Shown piece after piece: positions 1 through 8,669 of a stretch of DNA of 64,000 nucleotides. Numbering within the stretch: the first letter of the stretch is position 1; every line of letters starts with the position of its first letter. The translations under genes and the position numbers were made by a program. The notes under the pieces were generated by a model that saw only the letters and a program-made list of their open reading frames with translations, did not search any database and was not told the origin of the DNA. This DNA comes from Paraglaciecola sp030730205 (GTDB lineage Bacteria; Pseudomonadota; Gammaproteobacteria; Enterobacterales; Alteromonadaceae). The stretch lies in contig NZ_JBGQOM010000003.1 of assembly GCF_052119645.1 (NCBI RefSeq), positions 413,323 through 477,322 of the forward strand. Reading direction: 5' to 3'.

Positions 1-17
1 AACCAAGGAGAACTATT

Positions 18-467
18 ATGACGACTCGCTTTTTATGCCCCAATCATCGCCACTGGCTGCAATCTAACCCGAAAGCTGCTATTGCACATTTGTCTGATAC
101 TCAAGATACTGGGCAGTGGTATCGAGAGCAGGGTTTGTGGTCACAAGCTCTACCTTACTTAGGCTGCGCTTTTGAAACCGCAGAAATAGTGCTAAATACA
201 TCAACTAAAAATCAAGCAACAGCAGTGATTACTTTTACTTCTTGCGCCGTTTTGTTAGGTGATACATGGCATAAATTAGGAGAACTTGGGCTGAGTCGGC
301 AAGCTTTTCAGTCAGCCCAACAACGCTTAATTCCCGAGCTCAGCCTTTATCAGCAGCAGTCAGATATACAGGCTTGTATTACAGATTGTATTCAGGCTTT
401 AGCGAAAGGTATGGAAGTATCTTCATCGCGCTTTAATCTAAGTTATGAGGCTCGCATGCGCCACTAA
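18..467 (+). CDS. Hypothetical protein, possibly helical/TPR-like
   Basis: I do not recognise the family. The 149-residue product has no signal peptide or membrane segment. Its central part alternates aromatic and alanine-rich helices (WSQALPYLGCAFETAE, then LGDTWHKLGELGLSRQAF), a spacing reminiscent of tetratricopeptide helices, so a small soluble helical protein is likely. An N-terminal CPNHRHW stretch could bind metal but has only one Cys and two His. The start is backed by an AGGAG about 8 bases upstream. It lies 21 bp before another small gene on the same strand, and the two probably form a bicistronic unit ending at the hairpin at 674-697. Function unknown. Confidence 0.7.
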   Translation: MTTRFLCPNHRHWLQSNPKAAIAHLSDTQDTGQWYREQGLWSQALPYLGCAFETAEIVLNTSTKNQATAVITFTSCAVLLGDTWHKLGELGLSRQAFQSAQQRLIPELSLYQQQSDIQACITDCIQALAKGMEVSSSRFNLSYEARMRH

Positions 468-488
468 CGTGCATATGGGGGATTGATC

Positions 489-671
489 ATGTCTACGTTG
501 AACAACGCTCAGCAACTTGAGCAAGATGATTTTCTAGATATTCAAATTAAGGTTGCAGTGTTAGCCAAATTGCTTCAACAGCAAAAGCTATGCGCCGAAG
601 ATTTGCATTGTCAGAATCATCAACACAAACACATTTTACTTAACCTACTGTTAGAAGCGGTGAAGGTTTAG
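489..671 (+). CDS. Small hypothetical protein
   Basis: The 60-residue product has no recognised domain. It is hydrophilic and Gln/Leu/His-rich (QQQKLCAEDLHCQNHQHKH), with two Cys in a C-x5-C spacing. I place the start at the ATG at 489 rather than the in-frame TTG two codons earlier, because a GGGGG ribosome-binding stretch lies about 8 bases before this ATG. It follows the gene at 18-467 by 21 bp and ends just before a bidirectional hairpin, so it is the last gene of that unit. Confidence 0.6.
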   Translation: MSTLNNAQQLEQDDFLDIQIKVAVLAKLLQQQKLCAEDLHCQNHQHKHILLNLLLEAVKV

Positions 672-673
672 AT

Positions 674-697
674 AAAAGGCCGCTTAGCGACCTTTTT
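674..697 (+). terminator. Bidirectional hairpin terminator between the first unit and tusA
   Basis: AAAAGG-c-CGC, loop TTA, GCG-a-CCTTTTT form a hairpin with one internal mismatch, followed by a T run on the plus strand. The tusA stop codon lies in its loop, so it separates two convergent transcripts. Confidence 0.6.
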
Positions 698-938
698 GAA
701 TAACATAACGGTAAGGACTTTGCTTGATATCGGTGGCAATTAGCTGATGTTCCATAAAACGGCAAAAACTCGGAACATCGCGGGTAGTTGAGTGATCATC
801 GGCAATCACTAACAGCGTTTGTCCAACTGACATTTCACGAATTTTTAAGCGAACCATCATTACCGGCTCTGGGCAACGCAAGCCGGTAGCATCAAGTTGA
901 AAATCTGTATTAGAAAACCTAGTATTTACTTCAAGCAT
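684..938 (-). CDS. tusA: Sulfurtransferase TusA
   Basis: TusA is the cytosolic persulfide carrier that accepts sulfur from IscS and passes it to TusBCD for 2-thiouridine formation at the tRNA wobble position; it also feeds other sulfur pathways. The 84-residue product carries the family signature LRCPEPVMMVRLKIR with the persulfide-bearing Cys at residue 22, followed by the conserved DDHSTTRDVPSFCRFM block. Its length matches E. coli TusA (81 aa). It starts 5 bp after pyrE and is the last gene of an rph-pyrE-tusA unit. In E. coli tusA sits elsewhere, so this linkage is lineage-specific. Confidence 0.93.
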   Translation of the reverse strand: MLEVNTRFSNTDFQLDATGLRCPEPVMMVRLKIREMSVGQTLLVIADDHSTTRDVPSFCRFMEHQLIATDIKQSPYRYVIQKGR

Positions 939-943
939 AAAAC

Positions 944-1585
944 TTAAATACCGTAGGTTTGGCGGTACTGTTTAATGTTAATTAAATGCTCATCCAAATC
1001 GGGACGGTCGGCTAAATAGCTAATCAAATCATCCAAACTTATAATACTCACCACTTTGGTTGCAAAGTCGCGCTCCACCTCTTGAATAGCAGATAACTCG
1101 CCCTGACCTCGCTCCTGACGGTCAAGAGCAATCAATACACCGGCTAGTTGAGCATTGTTTGCAGCAATGAGTTGCATAGACTCCCTAATCGCCGTACCCG
1201 CAGTGATGACATCATCCACCAGCATGATTTTACCCACCAATGGACTCCCAACTAAATTGCCACCTTCACCGTGAGTTTTCGCCTCTTTTCGATTGAAGCA
1301 GTAAGGAACATCAACACCATGCTTATCCGCCAAGGCCACTGCCGTTGTGGTGGCAATCGGAATACCTTTATATGCAGGGCCAAATAGTACGTCATATTCA
1401 ATCCCTGAGCGCTGTAGAGCCTGAGCATAAAACTGACCAAGCTTGGCTAAATCTCCACCGGTATTAAACAGGCCAGCATTAAAAAAATAGGGGCTGGTTC
1501 GCCCAGACTTCAAAATAAATTGACCAAATTTTAAGACACTTCGCGCTACGGCAAATTCAATAAAATCGCGCTGATAATCCTGCAT
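944..1585 (-). CDS. pyrE: Orotate phosphoribosyltransferase
   Basis: PyrE converts orotate and PRPP to OMP in de novo pyrimidine synthesis. The 213-residue protein has the type I phosphoribosyltransferase PRPP loop MLVDDVITAGTAI at residues 121-133 and the orotate/PRPP-binding segments SGRTSPYFFNAG and GPAYKGIPIA. Length equals the E. coli enzyme (213 aa). An AGGAG five bases upstream supports the ATG. It lies 29 bp downstream of rph, the same order as the E. coli rph-pyrE operon. The gap is too short for the pyrimidine-sensing attenuator known in E. coli, and none is visible. Confidence 0.97.
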   Translation of the reverse strand: MQDYQRDFIEFAVARSVLKFGQFILKSGRTSPYFFNAGLFNTGGDLAKLGQFYAQALQRSGIEYDVLFGPAYKGIPIATTTAVALADKHGVDVPYCFNRKEAKTHGEGGNLVGSPLVGKIMLVDDVITAGTAIRESMQLIAANNAQLAGVLIALDRQERGQGELSAIQEVERDFATKVVSIISLDDLISYLADRPDLDEHLINIKQYRQTYGI

Positions 1586-1614
1586 ACCAACTCCTACTTT
1601 TAGTTCTCGTTCAC

Positions 1615-2328
1615 TCAGTTAAGTGCAGACTTTTGCTCATCAAATAATTCACGCAAGCCTTGTTTAGCCAGCTCCAACATTTCTTGAAGTTCATCAAAAC
1701 TAAAAGGTTCTGCTTCAGCCGTACCTTGCACTTCAATGAGTTTACCTGTGTCTGTCATCACGATATTCATGTCGGTTTCAGCATCTGAATCTTCGATATA
1801 CTCAAGATCAGCCACCGCGTTACCTTTGTAGATACCTACCGAAAGTGCTGCGATCATATGTTTAATTGGATTGGTTTTAATAATACCTTTGCTGCGCATC
1901 CAAGTTAGTGCATCAACTAACGCAACACACGCACCGGTGATTGAAGCCGTACGAGTTCCACCGTCAGCCTGAATAACATCACAATCAACCACGATGGTGT
2001 TTTCACCTAATAGCTTCAGATCTACTGCAGCACGCAAAGAACGAGCGATTAAACGTTGGATTTCAAGGGTACGGCCACCTTGTTTGCCGCGGGCCGCCTC
2101 GCGATCTGAGCGGGTATGTGTGGCTCTTGGTAACATACTATATTCTGCAGTGACCCATCCCTTTCCTTGGCCTTTCATAAAACGCGGTACCCCTTCGGTT
2201 ACAGAGGCATTGCACAAAACTTTAGTATTGCCAAACTCAATTAAAACAGAGCCTTCAGCGTGACAGGTGTAATGACGAGTGATGGTTACGGGACGAATTT
2301 GACTTGCTGTTCTGCCACTTGGACGCAT
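1615..2328 (-). CDS. rph: Ribonuclease PH
   Basis: RNase PH is a phosphorolytic 3'-5' exoribonuclease that trims tRNA 3' ends. The product begins MRPSGRTASQIRPVTI as in the E. coli enzyme and carries conserved blocks including KGQGKGWVTAEYSMLPRAT and the Arg-rich segment around DREAARGKQGGRTLEIQRLI. I use the ATG at 2328, not the in-frame ATG four codons upstream, because GGAG lies six bases before it and the protein is then 237 aa (E. coli 238). It heads the leftward rph-pyrE-tusA unit and diverges from yicC. Confidence 0.96.
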   Translation of the reverse strand: MRPSGRTASQIRPVTITRHYTCHAEGSVLIEFGNTKVLCNASVTEGVPRFMKGQGKGWVTAEYSMLPRATHTRSDREAARGKQGGRTLEIQRLIARSLRAAVDLKLLGENTIVVDCDVIQADGGTRTASITGACVALVDALTWMRSKGIIKTNPIKHMIAALSVGIYKGNAVADLEYIEDSDAETDMNIVMTDTGKLIEVQGTAEAEPFSFDELQEMLELAKQGLRELFDEQKSALN

Positions 2329-2340
2329 GTGGAACTCCAT

Positions 2341-2469
2341 TTAGATAATTAAGCGAATTATACCCATAAAGCGTCTTGGGTGGGTGAAAAAATACAGCCT
2401 TGAGTATTATTTGCTGCTAAAGCAAACAACAAGGTTATAATGCCACCATCTAAGTTGTAGGGAATTATC
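2341..2469. promoter_or_regulatory. Divergent rph / yicC promoter region
   Basis: The 129-bp gap contains a perfect TATAAT toward yicC at 2436-2441, preceded by TTGCTG with a long 19-bp spacer, and a TATAAT toward rph (plus-strand ATTATA at 2357-2362). Neither has a good -35 match at the ideal distance. Assignment rests on the -10 elements and the divergent gene order. Confidence 0.45.
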
Positions 2470-3333
2470 ATGATTTATAGTATGACCGCTTTCGCTCGCC
2501 GAGAGTGCAAAGCAAAGTGGGGCACTGCCGTATGGGAAATCCGCTCTGTTAATCAACGATTTTTAGAAACCTTTTTCAGATTACCTGAACAATTCAAAAG
2601 CATGGAACCGCTGCTCCGAGAACGTTTCAGAGCAAAGCTCCAGCGCGGTAAAATAGAGTGTTCGCTCCGCTTTATCGCCAATGATGCCGCCGTTGGTAAG
2701 CTGAGTATTAACGAAGATCTAGCCAAACAAATTATGCAAGCAGCAGAATGGGTGCAAAATCAAGGGCAAACAAGTGGGGTTAACCCTGTGGACGTGCTGA
2801 GATGGCCTGGTGTTATAGCTGCAGAAGAAACCGATATGGATGCTATTCAAGCCGAAATATTGGCTGAATTTGATCTTACCTTGCAAGACTTTATTGCAAG
2901 CCGAGCGACTGAAGGTAGCAATCTAAAAGCCCTTATTGAACAGCGTTTAGACAATATCAGCGCTGAAGTCGTTAAAGTGACAGCTCACATGCCCGAGGTC
3001 ATTAAATGGCAACGAGAAAAAATACTAACACGCTTTGAAGAAGCAAAAATTGATCTAGACCCTAGCCGGATAGAACAAGAGATGATTATGCTCGCGCAAA
3101 AAGTGGACGTTGCTGAAGAGCTCGACCGCTTAAATTCACACATAGGTGAAACCCATAAAATACTGAAAAAGGGCGGGGCGGTAGGCCGTCGCTTGGATTT
3201 TATGATGCAAGAATTTAATCGAGAATCTAACACTCTGGGTTCGAAATCAATCAATAGCGATATCACCCAATCAGCAGTTGAATTAAAAGTACTAATCGAA
3301 CAAATGCGCGAGCAGATCGCAAATATTGAATAA
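2470..3333 (+). CDS. yicC: YicC-family endoribonuclease
   Basis: Members of the YicC/YloC family have been described as endoribonucleases involved in RNA turnover. The 287-residue product starts with the signature MIYSMTAFARRE and contains the C-terminal DUF1732 block with RIEQEMIMLAQKVDVAEELDRLNSHI and GRRLDFMMQEFNRESNTLGSKS, the most conserved part of the family. Length matches E. coli YicC (287 aa). Divergent placement from rph is conserved in many gammaproteobacteria. A 9-bp stem hairpin (3345-3367) follows the stop. Confidence 0.93.
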   Translation: MIYSMTAFARRECKAKWGTAVWEIRSVNQRFLETFFRLPEQFKSMEPLLRERFRAKLQRGKIECSLRFIANDAAVGKLSINEDLAKQIMQAAEWVQNQGQTSGVNPVDVLRWPGVIAAEETDMDAIQAEILAEFDLTLQDFIASRATEGSNLKALIEQRLDNISAEVVKVTAHMPEVIKWQREKILTRFEEAKIDLDPSRIEQEMIMLAQKVDVAEELDRLNSHIGETHKILKKGGAVGRRLDFMMQEFNRESNTLGSKSINSDITQSAVELKVLIEQMREQIANIE

Positions 3334-3344
3334 TAAAGGTTTAT

Positions 3345-3367
3345 GGCGCTTCTAATTTAGAAGCGCC
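3345..3367 (+). terminator. Hairpin downstream of yicC
   Basis: GGCGCTTCT, loop AATTT, AGAAGCGCC gives a perfect 9-bp stem 11 bases after the yicC stop. It is not followed by a T run, so it may be a 3'-end stabiliser or a weak terminator rather than a classic intrinsic terminator. Confidence 0.45.
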
Positions 3368-3702
3368 TGAATCTCCTACCAAAACATTTCGTTGGCAATG
3401 AATAAACCACCTCACTTGTCAAAGAATCTTACGATACAACAAGTACATTGAATGTTTTTTGTACACACCAACATCTAGTAATGAATTAAACGGCCGTCAG
3501 GATTGCTATATCTAACTAGCCAGTAAGTTTTACTAAGAACAATGTCAAAATAATTTACATGCAGCCAGTTTAAAAAGGCAATGTAATATTAATATGTTGA
3601 AATATATCAATTTAATTTTTTGGATTGATTTATGCAAGACCTGTTTAGTAAGTCTAGTTTTTTAGCTGTGGGAATAATTTCCTTGATGTTTAAGGTGATA
3701 AT
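3368..3702. other. AT-rich intergenic stretch with one overlapping mini-ORF
   Basis: About 335 bases without a supported gene. The only coding hint is a 27-codon hydrophobic frame at 3632-3715 (starts MQDLFSKSSFLAVG) whose end overlaps the start of the next small gene. No RNA gene, clear promoter or repeat was recognised. Confidence 0.4.
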
Positions 3703-3885
3703 ATGTCTTGTTTAACACGAAATTTGCAAAACCAACTTTGTCGTTATTTACAAAAAAACAGCGCTGAGTTTTTTAATCAGGATCCCGAGGGGGTCAGGGT
3801 CGCTTTGGTAAGTAAGGGAGTATGCCCCTCCGATGTGACAACGGATCAAGTTAGACTCATTTTAAAACAGGCAGAGAGCCGTTAA
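3703..3885 (+). CDS. Small hypothetical protein
   Basis: The 60-residue hydrophilic product (begins MSCLTRNLQNQLCRYLQ) belongs to no family I recognise. A good AAGGTG ribosome-binding site lies six bases before the ATG, the best argument that it is real. It has two N-terminal Cys and a C-terminal segment SDVTTDQVRLILKQAESR that looks like a short helix. It is isolated between yicC and the convergent alkyltransferase-like gene. Confidence is moderate because of its size. Confidence 0.45.
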   Translation: MSCLTRNLQNQLCRYLQKNSAEFFNQDPEGVRVALVSKGVCPSDVTTDQVRLILKQAESR

Positions 3886-3916
3886 ATAAAATTTGCTTAA
3901 TGACGCTAACACCGAT

Positions 3917-4264
3917 TTAAAAACGTAGTTTAATAAGCATCTCAGTCAGATTTGGTTGCCATTGAAAAACCTTGAGATTAACTCGGTAGTTTATAACGGC
4001 AAGATTTTCTTCAAGTAGCAAGTCGCGCTGAGTATCAGCATCAGAAGACCCCGAAGGAAAAGCAATTTGTCCGTTTGAGCGTAGAACTCGGTGCCAGTTT
4101 ACTTTGAGATTTTTAGGTGCAAGTCCTAATGCTTTTCCCACCAAACGAGCGCTACCAGGTAAGCCTGCTAAATCAGCGATTTGCCCATAGGTCGCAACTG
4201 TACCAAAAGGAATACACTGCACCGTTAGCCATATTTTATTATATTTGCTGCTCGCGTTTACCAT
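3917..4264 (-). CDS. Alkyltransferase-like (ATL) DNA-binding protein, MGMT family
   Basis: The 115-residue protein is a single MGMT DNA-binding domain: IPFGTVATYGQIADLAG, the helix-turn-helix with Arg finger SARLVGKALGLAP, and the active-site region NWHRVL. In O6-alkylguanine-DNA alkyltransferases this motif is PCHRV with an acceptor Cys. Here position 57 is Trp, the hallmark of ATL proteins such as E. coli YbaZ. By analogy it binds O6-alkylguanine without repairing it and hands the lesion to nucleotide excision repair. It is monocistronic, divergent from the sensor kinase, with no strong ribosome-binding site. Confidence 0.88.
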   Translation of the reverse strand: MVNASSKYNKIWLTVQCIPFGTVATYGQIADLAGLPGSARLVGKALGLAPKNLKVNWHRVLRSNGQIAFPSGSSDADTQRDLLLEENLAVINYRVNLKVFQWQPNLTEMLIKLRF

Positions 4265-4540
4265 TTCGCCGCGTTACCTTCTGTAGATCAAGGGAAAAAA
4301 CTTACTAATAACAATCAGTTAGATCAAACATTTTTTGCGATAATTTTTAGTATTTTGCGCTATTAATAACGCGGCGAATTAGGTAAGAAAAAATCTCTTA
4401 TATTCTTTTTGAAATTAGCCTTGCTTATGGCATGCTTGAGCCATTATTTTGGATCCGCGTAGTTTTAACATAACTTTTCTGTGTTACACAAAAACAAGTT
4501 GTGGGTATAAACACTATAGCTAGACTGATGTTGGTGTTTT

Positions 4541-7500
4541 TTGACTTTTTTTCGCTTTTATTTTTTGGTTTTTTCGACTGTTTTTTTTAGTATTTTTACG
4601 GTTTGCTACGCTGGCAATCAATCTGTCCCCCACTTCAATTTATCTGAAATTGGGCAAACGGATATCAGTGATCGTTTACCTTTTTACAGTGTTAATTCTG
4701 AAAAACATTCAACACCCACATCACTACCAGAACTTAACAGATTACTCAGCCGATTAGAGCCACATAAAAAGACAAACGCTCTTGGGGATACTTATTTAAC
4801 AGTATTTACATTAGTTAATGATGGCGACCAAACCGCTTGGTTCATTTACCCTTTTGGCTCAGTTGTTGAACACATAAACGTCTCTATTTTTAACCATTTC
4901 CCCTTCAATTCAGAGGCCCAAACAATCTCAACAGGGCAGCTTGAATTAAATTCACAAGATTTTCACTATGGCGTTCCTATTACCTTAGATAAGGGGCACA
5001 GCATAACCGTGCTCATGCTATTTAAAAGCGAGTATTTTTTTGCTCCTATCAAAATCCAAATCAGAGCTTTAAAGGAATTGAGTCAACAATTTAATATTGA
5101 AAACGTCATCATGTTGCTGTGTTTGGGCGTGTGTATGGCATTAGCAGTTTATAATTTTTTCATATTCTTTGTGGTAAGACAGTATCAATATCTCAACTAC
5201 GCGCTTGCAACCTTTTGTTTTGCTCTCGGCTGGGCGAGTATTTTTGGTCTACCTGAGCATCTTGGCTTAGGCGTTTCAACCGCATTGCTGATGTCTAGTT
5301 TTATACTGGGAGCTGTTTTCTATAGTTTATTTTTTATTCAGTTACTCAAAATGCACGAAACCTCTGCTAAAACGGCATTTATATTGAAGGCCGTGGCATT
5401 ACTTTGTATTCCAACAGTATTTATTGCCGCCTACAATCCAGGAATCGGATTATATTTAGCCTCTGTATCGACCTCTGTTGTTATGTTTATAGGCTTATAT
5501 GTAGGGGCAATAGCCTGGTACAGAGGATCAATAACAGCGTGTTACTTTACCTGTGCTTTATTGGCTGTTTTAGCGCCTAATGCTGTTGGTAACTTTATCA
5601 ACCTAGGCGTATTACCTTCATACAACTTAAATATCTATTTAATGGGTTTAATAGGAAATAGTCTTGAAACCTTGCTGTTTGCTTTTGCTATATCGGTAAA
5701 GGTAAGAGAAGTGGCTATTCAAAATTTAGACTTAACACTAAACCTTGAAAAAACAGTTGAACAAAGGACAAACGAACTTAAACAACTGAATAAGGAGCTT
5801 GAGCAAAGCAATATTGAATTAGTCGAGGCAAGTTTAGCCAAAGGACGTTTCTTGGCTTCAATGAGCCATGAGATACGTACCCCATTAACTTCAATCATTG
5901 GCTATTCAGATGGGATATTATTGGGCGATATTGATAAAGCCGAACAAGACAGGGTGATAAAGATTATTGGCGACAATGGCAGTCATTTACTCAGTGTTAT
6001 CAATGATATTTTAGATCTCAGTAAAATTGAGGCTAATAAGTTAGACTTTGAATTTATTCCTACCTCGCTTTTTTCTATATTAGGACAAATAGAGTCGGTT
6101 GTAGGAACACGAGCTCGAGACAAAGGTTTAGCATTTCACATTGACTATCAGTTTCCACTTCCCTCGGAAATTTTGATCGATCCAACCCGGCTGAAGCAGA
6201 TTTTATTTAATTTAACCAATAATGCGATAAAATTTACCGAGCATGGCTTCGTTGGTTTAACGGTAAAAACTGAAGAGCAAGCTTTAGTTATTATTATTAG
6301 TGATTCTGGGGAGGGTATAGCACCGTCACATTTAGATAAACTTTTTGAACCCTTTACCCAGGCTGATGTTTCGATTAATCGTCGTTTAGGTGGAACCGGC
6401 CTTGGTTTAAGTATATCTAAACGGCTGGCATTAGGCTTAGGGGGTGACATTCAGGTAAAAAGTGCACCTCGAAAAGGTTCTAGTTTTACCTTGTCGTTTA
6501 CGCTACGTGAAACCCTAAATACCATATGGATTTCATCAGTAGGTGAAATTTGTCTCGCTAAGCCTGAGGGTAAGTCTGCTCCCGATAACTTACCTGACTT
6601 CAACGGCACACGAGTACTGTTAGCCGACGATCATGCTAATAATCGTGAGTTAATCACTATTATGTTAAAACGCATGAATATCAGTGTTGTTGATGTTGAA
6701 AATGGCGAACAAGTTCTAGAAGCACTTTTTCATCAAAAATTTGACCTTATTTTGTTAGATATCCATATGCCCAAAATGGACGGATTAGTTGCTCTTCAAA
6801 AAATCAAAGCATTGGGGAATATAACCCCAGTCGTAGCGTTAACTGCAAATAGTATGAATCATGAAGTTCAGTATTATTTGCGATTAGGTTTTAATGATCA
6901 TTTAGCCAAGCCGATATCTAGAACGCAGTTTATCGACGTACTAAGTCGATATTTATCTATATCTAACTCAGTGCAACCTTTAATAAACCGCAATGACATG
7001 TTGGCGTTAACCCGAGATTATCAAAACGATTTAAGAATACAGTTAAGTAAGTTTGAGGCAGCTCGGAAAACAAAAGATATTAAAAAAATTCAGCTTTTGG
7101 CTCATAGAATAAGTGGTTCAGCCAGTTCTTTTGGCTTTGATTTACTCGGAAAAGAATACGCTGAATTGGAATATAGTGCTACACAAGAAGATGAGTTAGC
7201 TGTAACCCGAGAATTACCGAGAATTATGCGTTTAACTCGGCAATGTATTGATTTACCTTTAGTTGATATACCTCTTGGTATCACCAATCACAGTAACAGC
7301 ATAGAGCAGCTCTTAAAGGCCTTAAGTCAATTGAGCAACGACATTGACAACTATCTCAGTCATTTTCAACTAAGCTTAACTGAGGGTGCTGTCAGCAGTA
7401 CTTTAATAGCGATAACGGAACTCAAATATAAACTCGATCAATGTGGTTTGTATGCCGCGAAAGTCACCTTAGAAGAGTTAGAAACTCTATTAAAAAATGA

Positions 7501-7606
7501 CATTGTCGATAATGCGAAATCCACCTTACTCGTTATCGAACTAGATAATCAATTCAGAGCACTAAGGAACTTCCTTGTTTCAACAAGTGCTAAAAATAGG
7601 ACGTAA
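4541..7606 (+). CDS. Hybrid sensor histidine kinase, 7TMR-DISM type
   Basis: The 1021-residue product has a hydrophobic signal sequence, a periplasmic sensor region (about 30-180, DISMED2-like), seven predicted membrane helices (about 185-390, 7TMR-DISM), a coiled coil, a HisKA domain with phospho-accepting His443 (SMSHEIRTPL), a HATPase domain with N box near residue 560 and GGTGLGLSI near 617, a receiver domain with Asp740 (LILLDIHMPKMDG), and an Hpt domain with His855 (LAHRISGSASSFG). It is therefore a full internal phosphorelay needing an unlinked response regulator. The ligand is unknown; this sensor class often responds to carbohydrates or other small molecules. The start is uncertain: the frame opens with TTG, without a Shine-Dalgarno, directly after an in-frame stop. 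Confidence 0.9.
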   Translation: MTFFRFYFLVFSTVFFSIFTVCYAGNQSVPHFNLSEIGQTDISDRLPFYSVNSEKHSTPTSLPELNRLLSRLEPHKKTNALGDTYLTVFTLVNDGDQTAWFIYPFGSVVEHINVSIFNHFPFNSEAQTISTGQLELNSQDFHYGVPITLDKGHSITVLMLFKSEYFFAPIKIQIRALKELSQQFNIENVIMLLCLGVCMALAVYNFFIFFVVRQYQYLNYALATFCFALGWASIFGLPEHLGLGVSTALLMSSFILGAVFYSLFFIQLLKMHETSAKTAFILKAVALLCIPTVFIAAYNPGIGLYLASVSTSVVMFIGLYVGAIAWYRGSITACYFTCALLAVLAPNAVGNFINLGVLPSYNLNIYLMGLIGNSLETLLFAFAISVKVREVAIQNLDLTLNLEKTVEQRTNELKQLNKELEQSNIELVEASLAKGRFLASMSHEIRTPLTSIIGYSDGILLGDIDKAEQDRVIKIIGDNGSHLLSVINDILDLSKIEANKLDFEFIPTSLFSILGQIESVVGTRARDKGLAFHIDYQFPLPSEILIDPTRLKQILFNLTNNAIKFTEHGFVGLTVKTEEQALVIIISDSGEGIAPSHLDKLFEPFTQADVSINRRLGGTGLGLSISKRLALGLGGDIQVKSAPRKGSSFTLSFTLRETLNTIWISSVGEICLAKPEGKSAPDNLPDFNGTRVLLADDHANNRELITIMLKRMNISVVDVENGEQVLEALFHQKFDLILLDIHMPKMDGLVALQKIKALGNITPVVALTANSMNHEVQYYLRLGFNDHLAKPISRTQFIDVLSRYLSISNSVQPLINRNDMLALTRDYQNDLRIQLSKFEAARKTKDIKKIQLLAHRISGSASSFGFDLLGKEYAELEYSATQEDELAVTRELPRIMRLTRQCIDLPLVDIPLGITNHSNSIEQLLKALSQLSNDIDNYLSHFQLSLTEGAVSSTLIAITELKYKLDQCGLYAAKVTLEELETLLKNDIVDNAKSTLLVIELDNQFRALRNFLVSTSAKNRT

Positions 7607-7609
7607 TAC

Positions 7610-7954
7610 TTAGGGTGTACAGTCTTTAACCAAGGTGACCACATGGTCTTTAACCCTGTCGTTCTCATCAAACTCGATCGACAATCGTATACATTGAGGT
7701 CGCTGATTGTCTGGGTGAAGCTTTTCTACATTTGCATGTAGTTCATCACCAGTATAAGTCGCTTCTTTATCAAGCGCATAAACCCACTCAAACACTTTGG
7801 TTTTATCAGGCCCAACCAAAATCATAATTTCAGCCTGCTTGTCCCAATAGTTTATCCTCTCGATTGTATGTTGGTCTGTTTTGGTACAGGAAAAAACACT
7901 AAGAATGCCGCTAAATATAATCAAGGTAGGAAAAGAGAAATATTTTATCTTCAT
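7610..7954 (-). CDS. Putative small lipoprotein of unknown function
   Basis: The 114-residue product starts with a lysine-containing n-region and a hydrophobic core ending SVFSC (Cys23), which resembles a lipobox although Phe at -2 is unusual. The mature part is small and charged and contains two more Cys (QRPQCIRLSIEF and the C-terminal KDCTP), which could form a disulfide. AGGA lies upstream of the ATG. It converges on the sensor kinase with only 3 bp between stop codons. I recognise no family. Confidence 0.6.
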   Translation of the reverse strand: MKIKYFSFPTLIIFSGILSVFSCTKTDQHTIERINYWDKQAEIMILVGPDKTKVFEWVYALDKEATYTGDELHANVEKLHPDNQRPQCIRLSIEFDENDRVKDHVVTLVKDCTP

Positions 7955-8140
7955 AAAAGTACGTCCTGTCTGTTATGGCCTAGCTATTACCTTAAAGTAA
8001 ATATCACAAATTTACTCTTAAATTTAGATAAAATTTGTTCTTATTAGGTCATTAATCTTCGCATACATGAGACATGTTTATTAATACCTAAGGGCAGAGA
8101 ATTACCGTAAAAATTGTAAGTGAGCATTCGTTATGCTAGA

Positions 8141-8168
8141 AACAAAAAACCCGACATAAGTCGGGTTT
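8141..8168 (-). terminator. Intrinsic terminator of the atp operon
   Basis: On the minus strand a 9-bp stem (AAACCCGAC, loop of four, GTCGGGTTT; 8147-8168) is followed by a T run. It sits about 40 bp past the atpC stop and is a textbook terminator for the leftward operon. Confidence 0.88.
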
Positions 8169-8206
8169 CACATGAAACAATGTATGAGTAAGCTCAGTGA
8201 CTTTAA

Positions 8207-8623
8207 TTATTTACGTAGTTTTTGAATTAATCGTAACTGCGCGATTGCTTCAGCTAACTCAATAGCTGCCTCAGCATAATTAAAATCAGCACTTGGGTTA
8301 GCAATATGCTCTTCTGCACGTTTTTTAGCTTCGATAGCCGCTTGTTCGTCCAAGTCTTCAGCACGTATCGCGGTATCAGCTAATACAGTGATATGGCCAG
8401 GTTGAACTTCAAGCACACCACCAGCGATGTAGATCATTTCTTCTACACCGAATTGCTTTACTAAACGAACCATACCAGGTTTCAAGGTAGTTAATAAAGG
8501 TGCGTGGCCAGGATTTACTCCTAGTTCACCTTCACTACCAGTGACTTGAATAGACTCGACTAAGCCTGAAAAAATACTATCTTCAGCGCTTACTACATCT
8601 AGTTGTACTGTCATAGCGTCCAT
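8207..8623 (-). CDS. atpC: ATP synthase F1 epsilon subunit
   Basis: The epsilon subunit links the central stalk to the c-ring and inhibits ATP hydrolysis. The 138-residue product has the N-terminal beta-sandwich (LDVVSAEDSIFSGLVESIQVTGSEGELGVNPGHAPLL is typical) and the C-terminal helical hairpin ending IAQLRLIQKLRK. A GGGAGG four bases before the ATG fixes the start. Last gene of atpIBEFHAGDC, followed by a strong terminator. Confidence 0.97.
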   Translation of the reverse strand: MDAMTVQLDVVSAEDSIFSGLVESIQVTGSEGELGVNPGHAPLLTTLKPGMVRLVKQFGVEEMIYIAGGVLEVQPGHITVLADTAIRAEDLDEQAAIEAKKRAEEHIANPSADFNYAEAAIELAEAIAQLRLIQKLRK

Positions 8624-8669
8624 TGAACCTCCCGATCTGATTGAGTAAAAACGTATCTAAGGATACGTT

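Noticed and set aside
4117..4308. 63-codon plus-strand frame over the ATL gene
   Set aside because: Antisense shadow; no ribosome-binding site.
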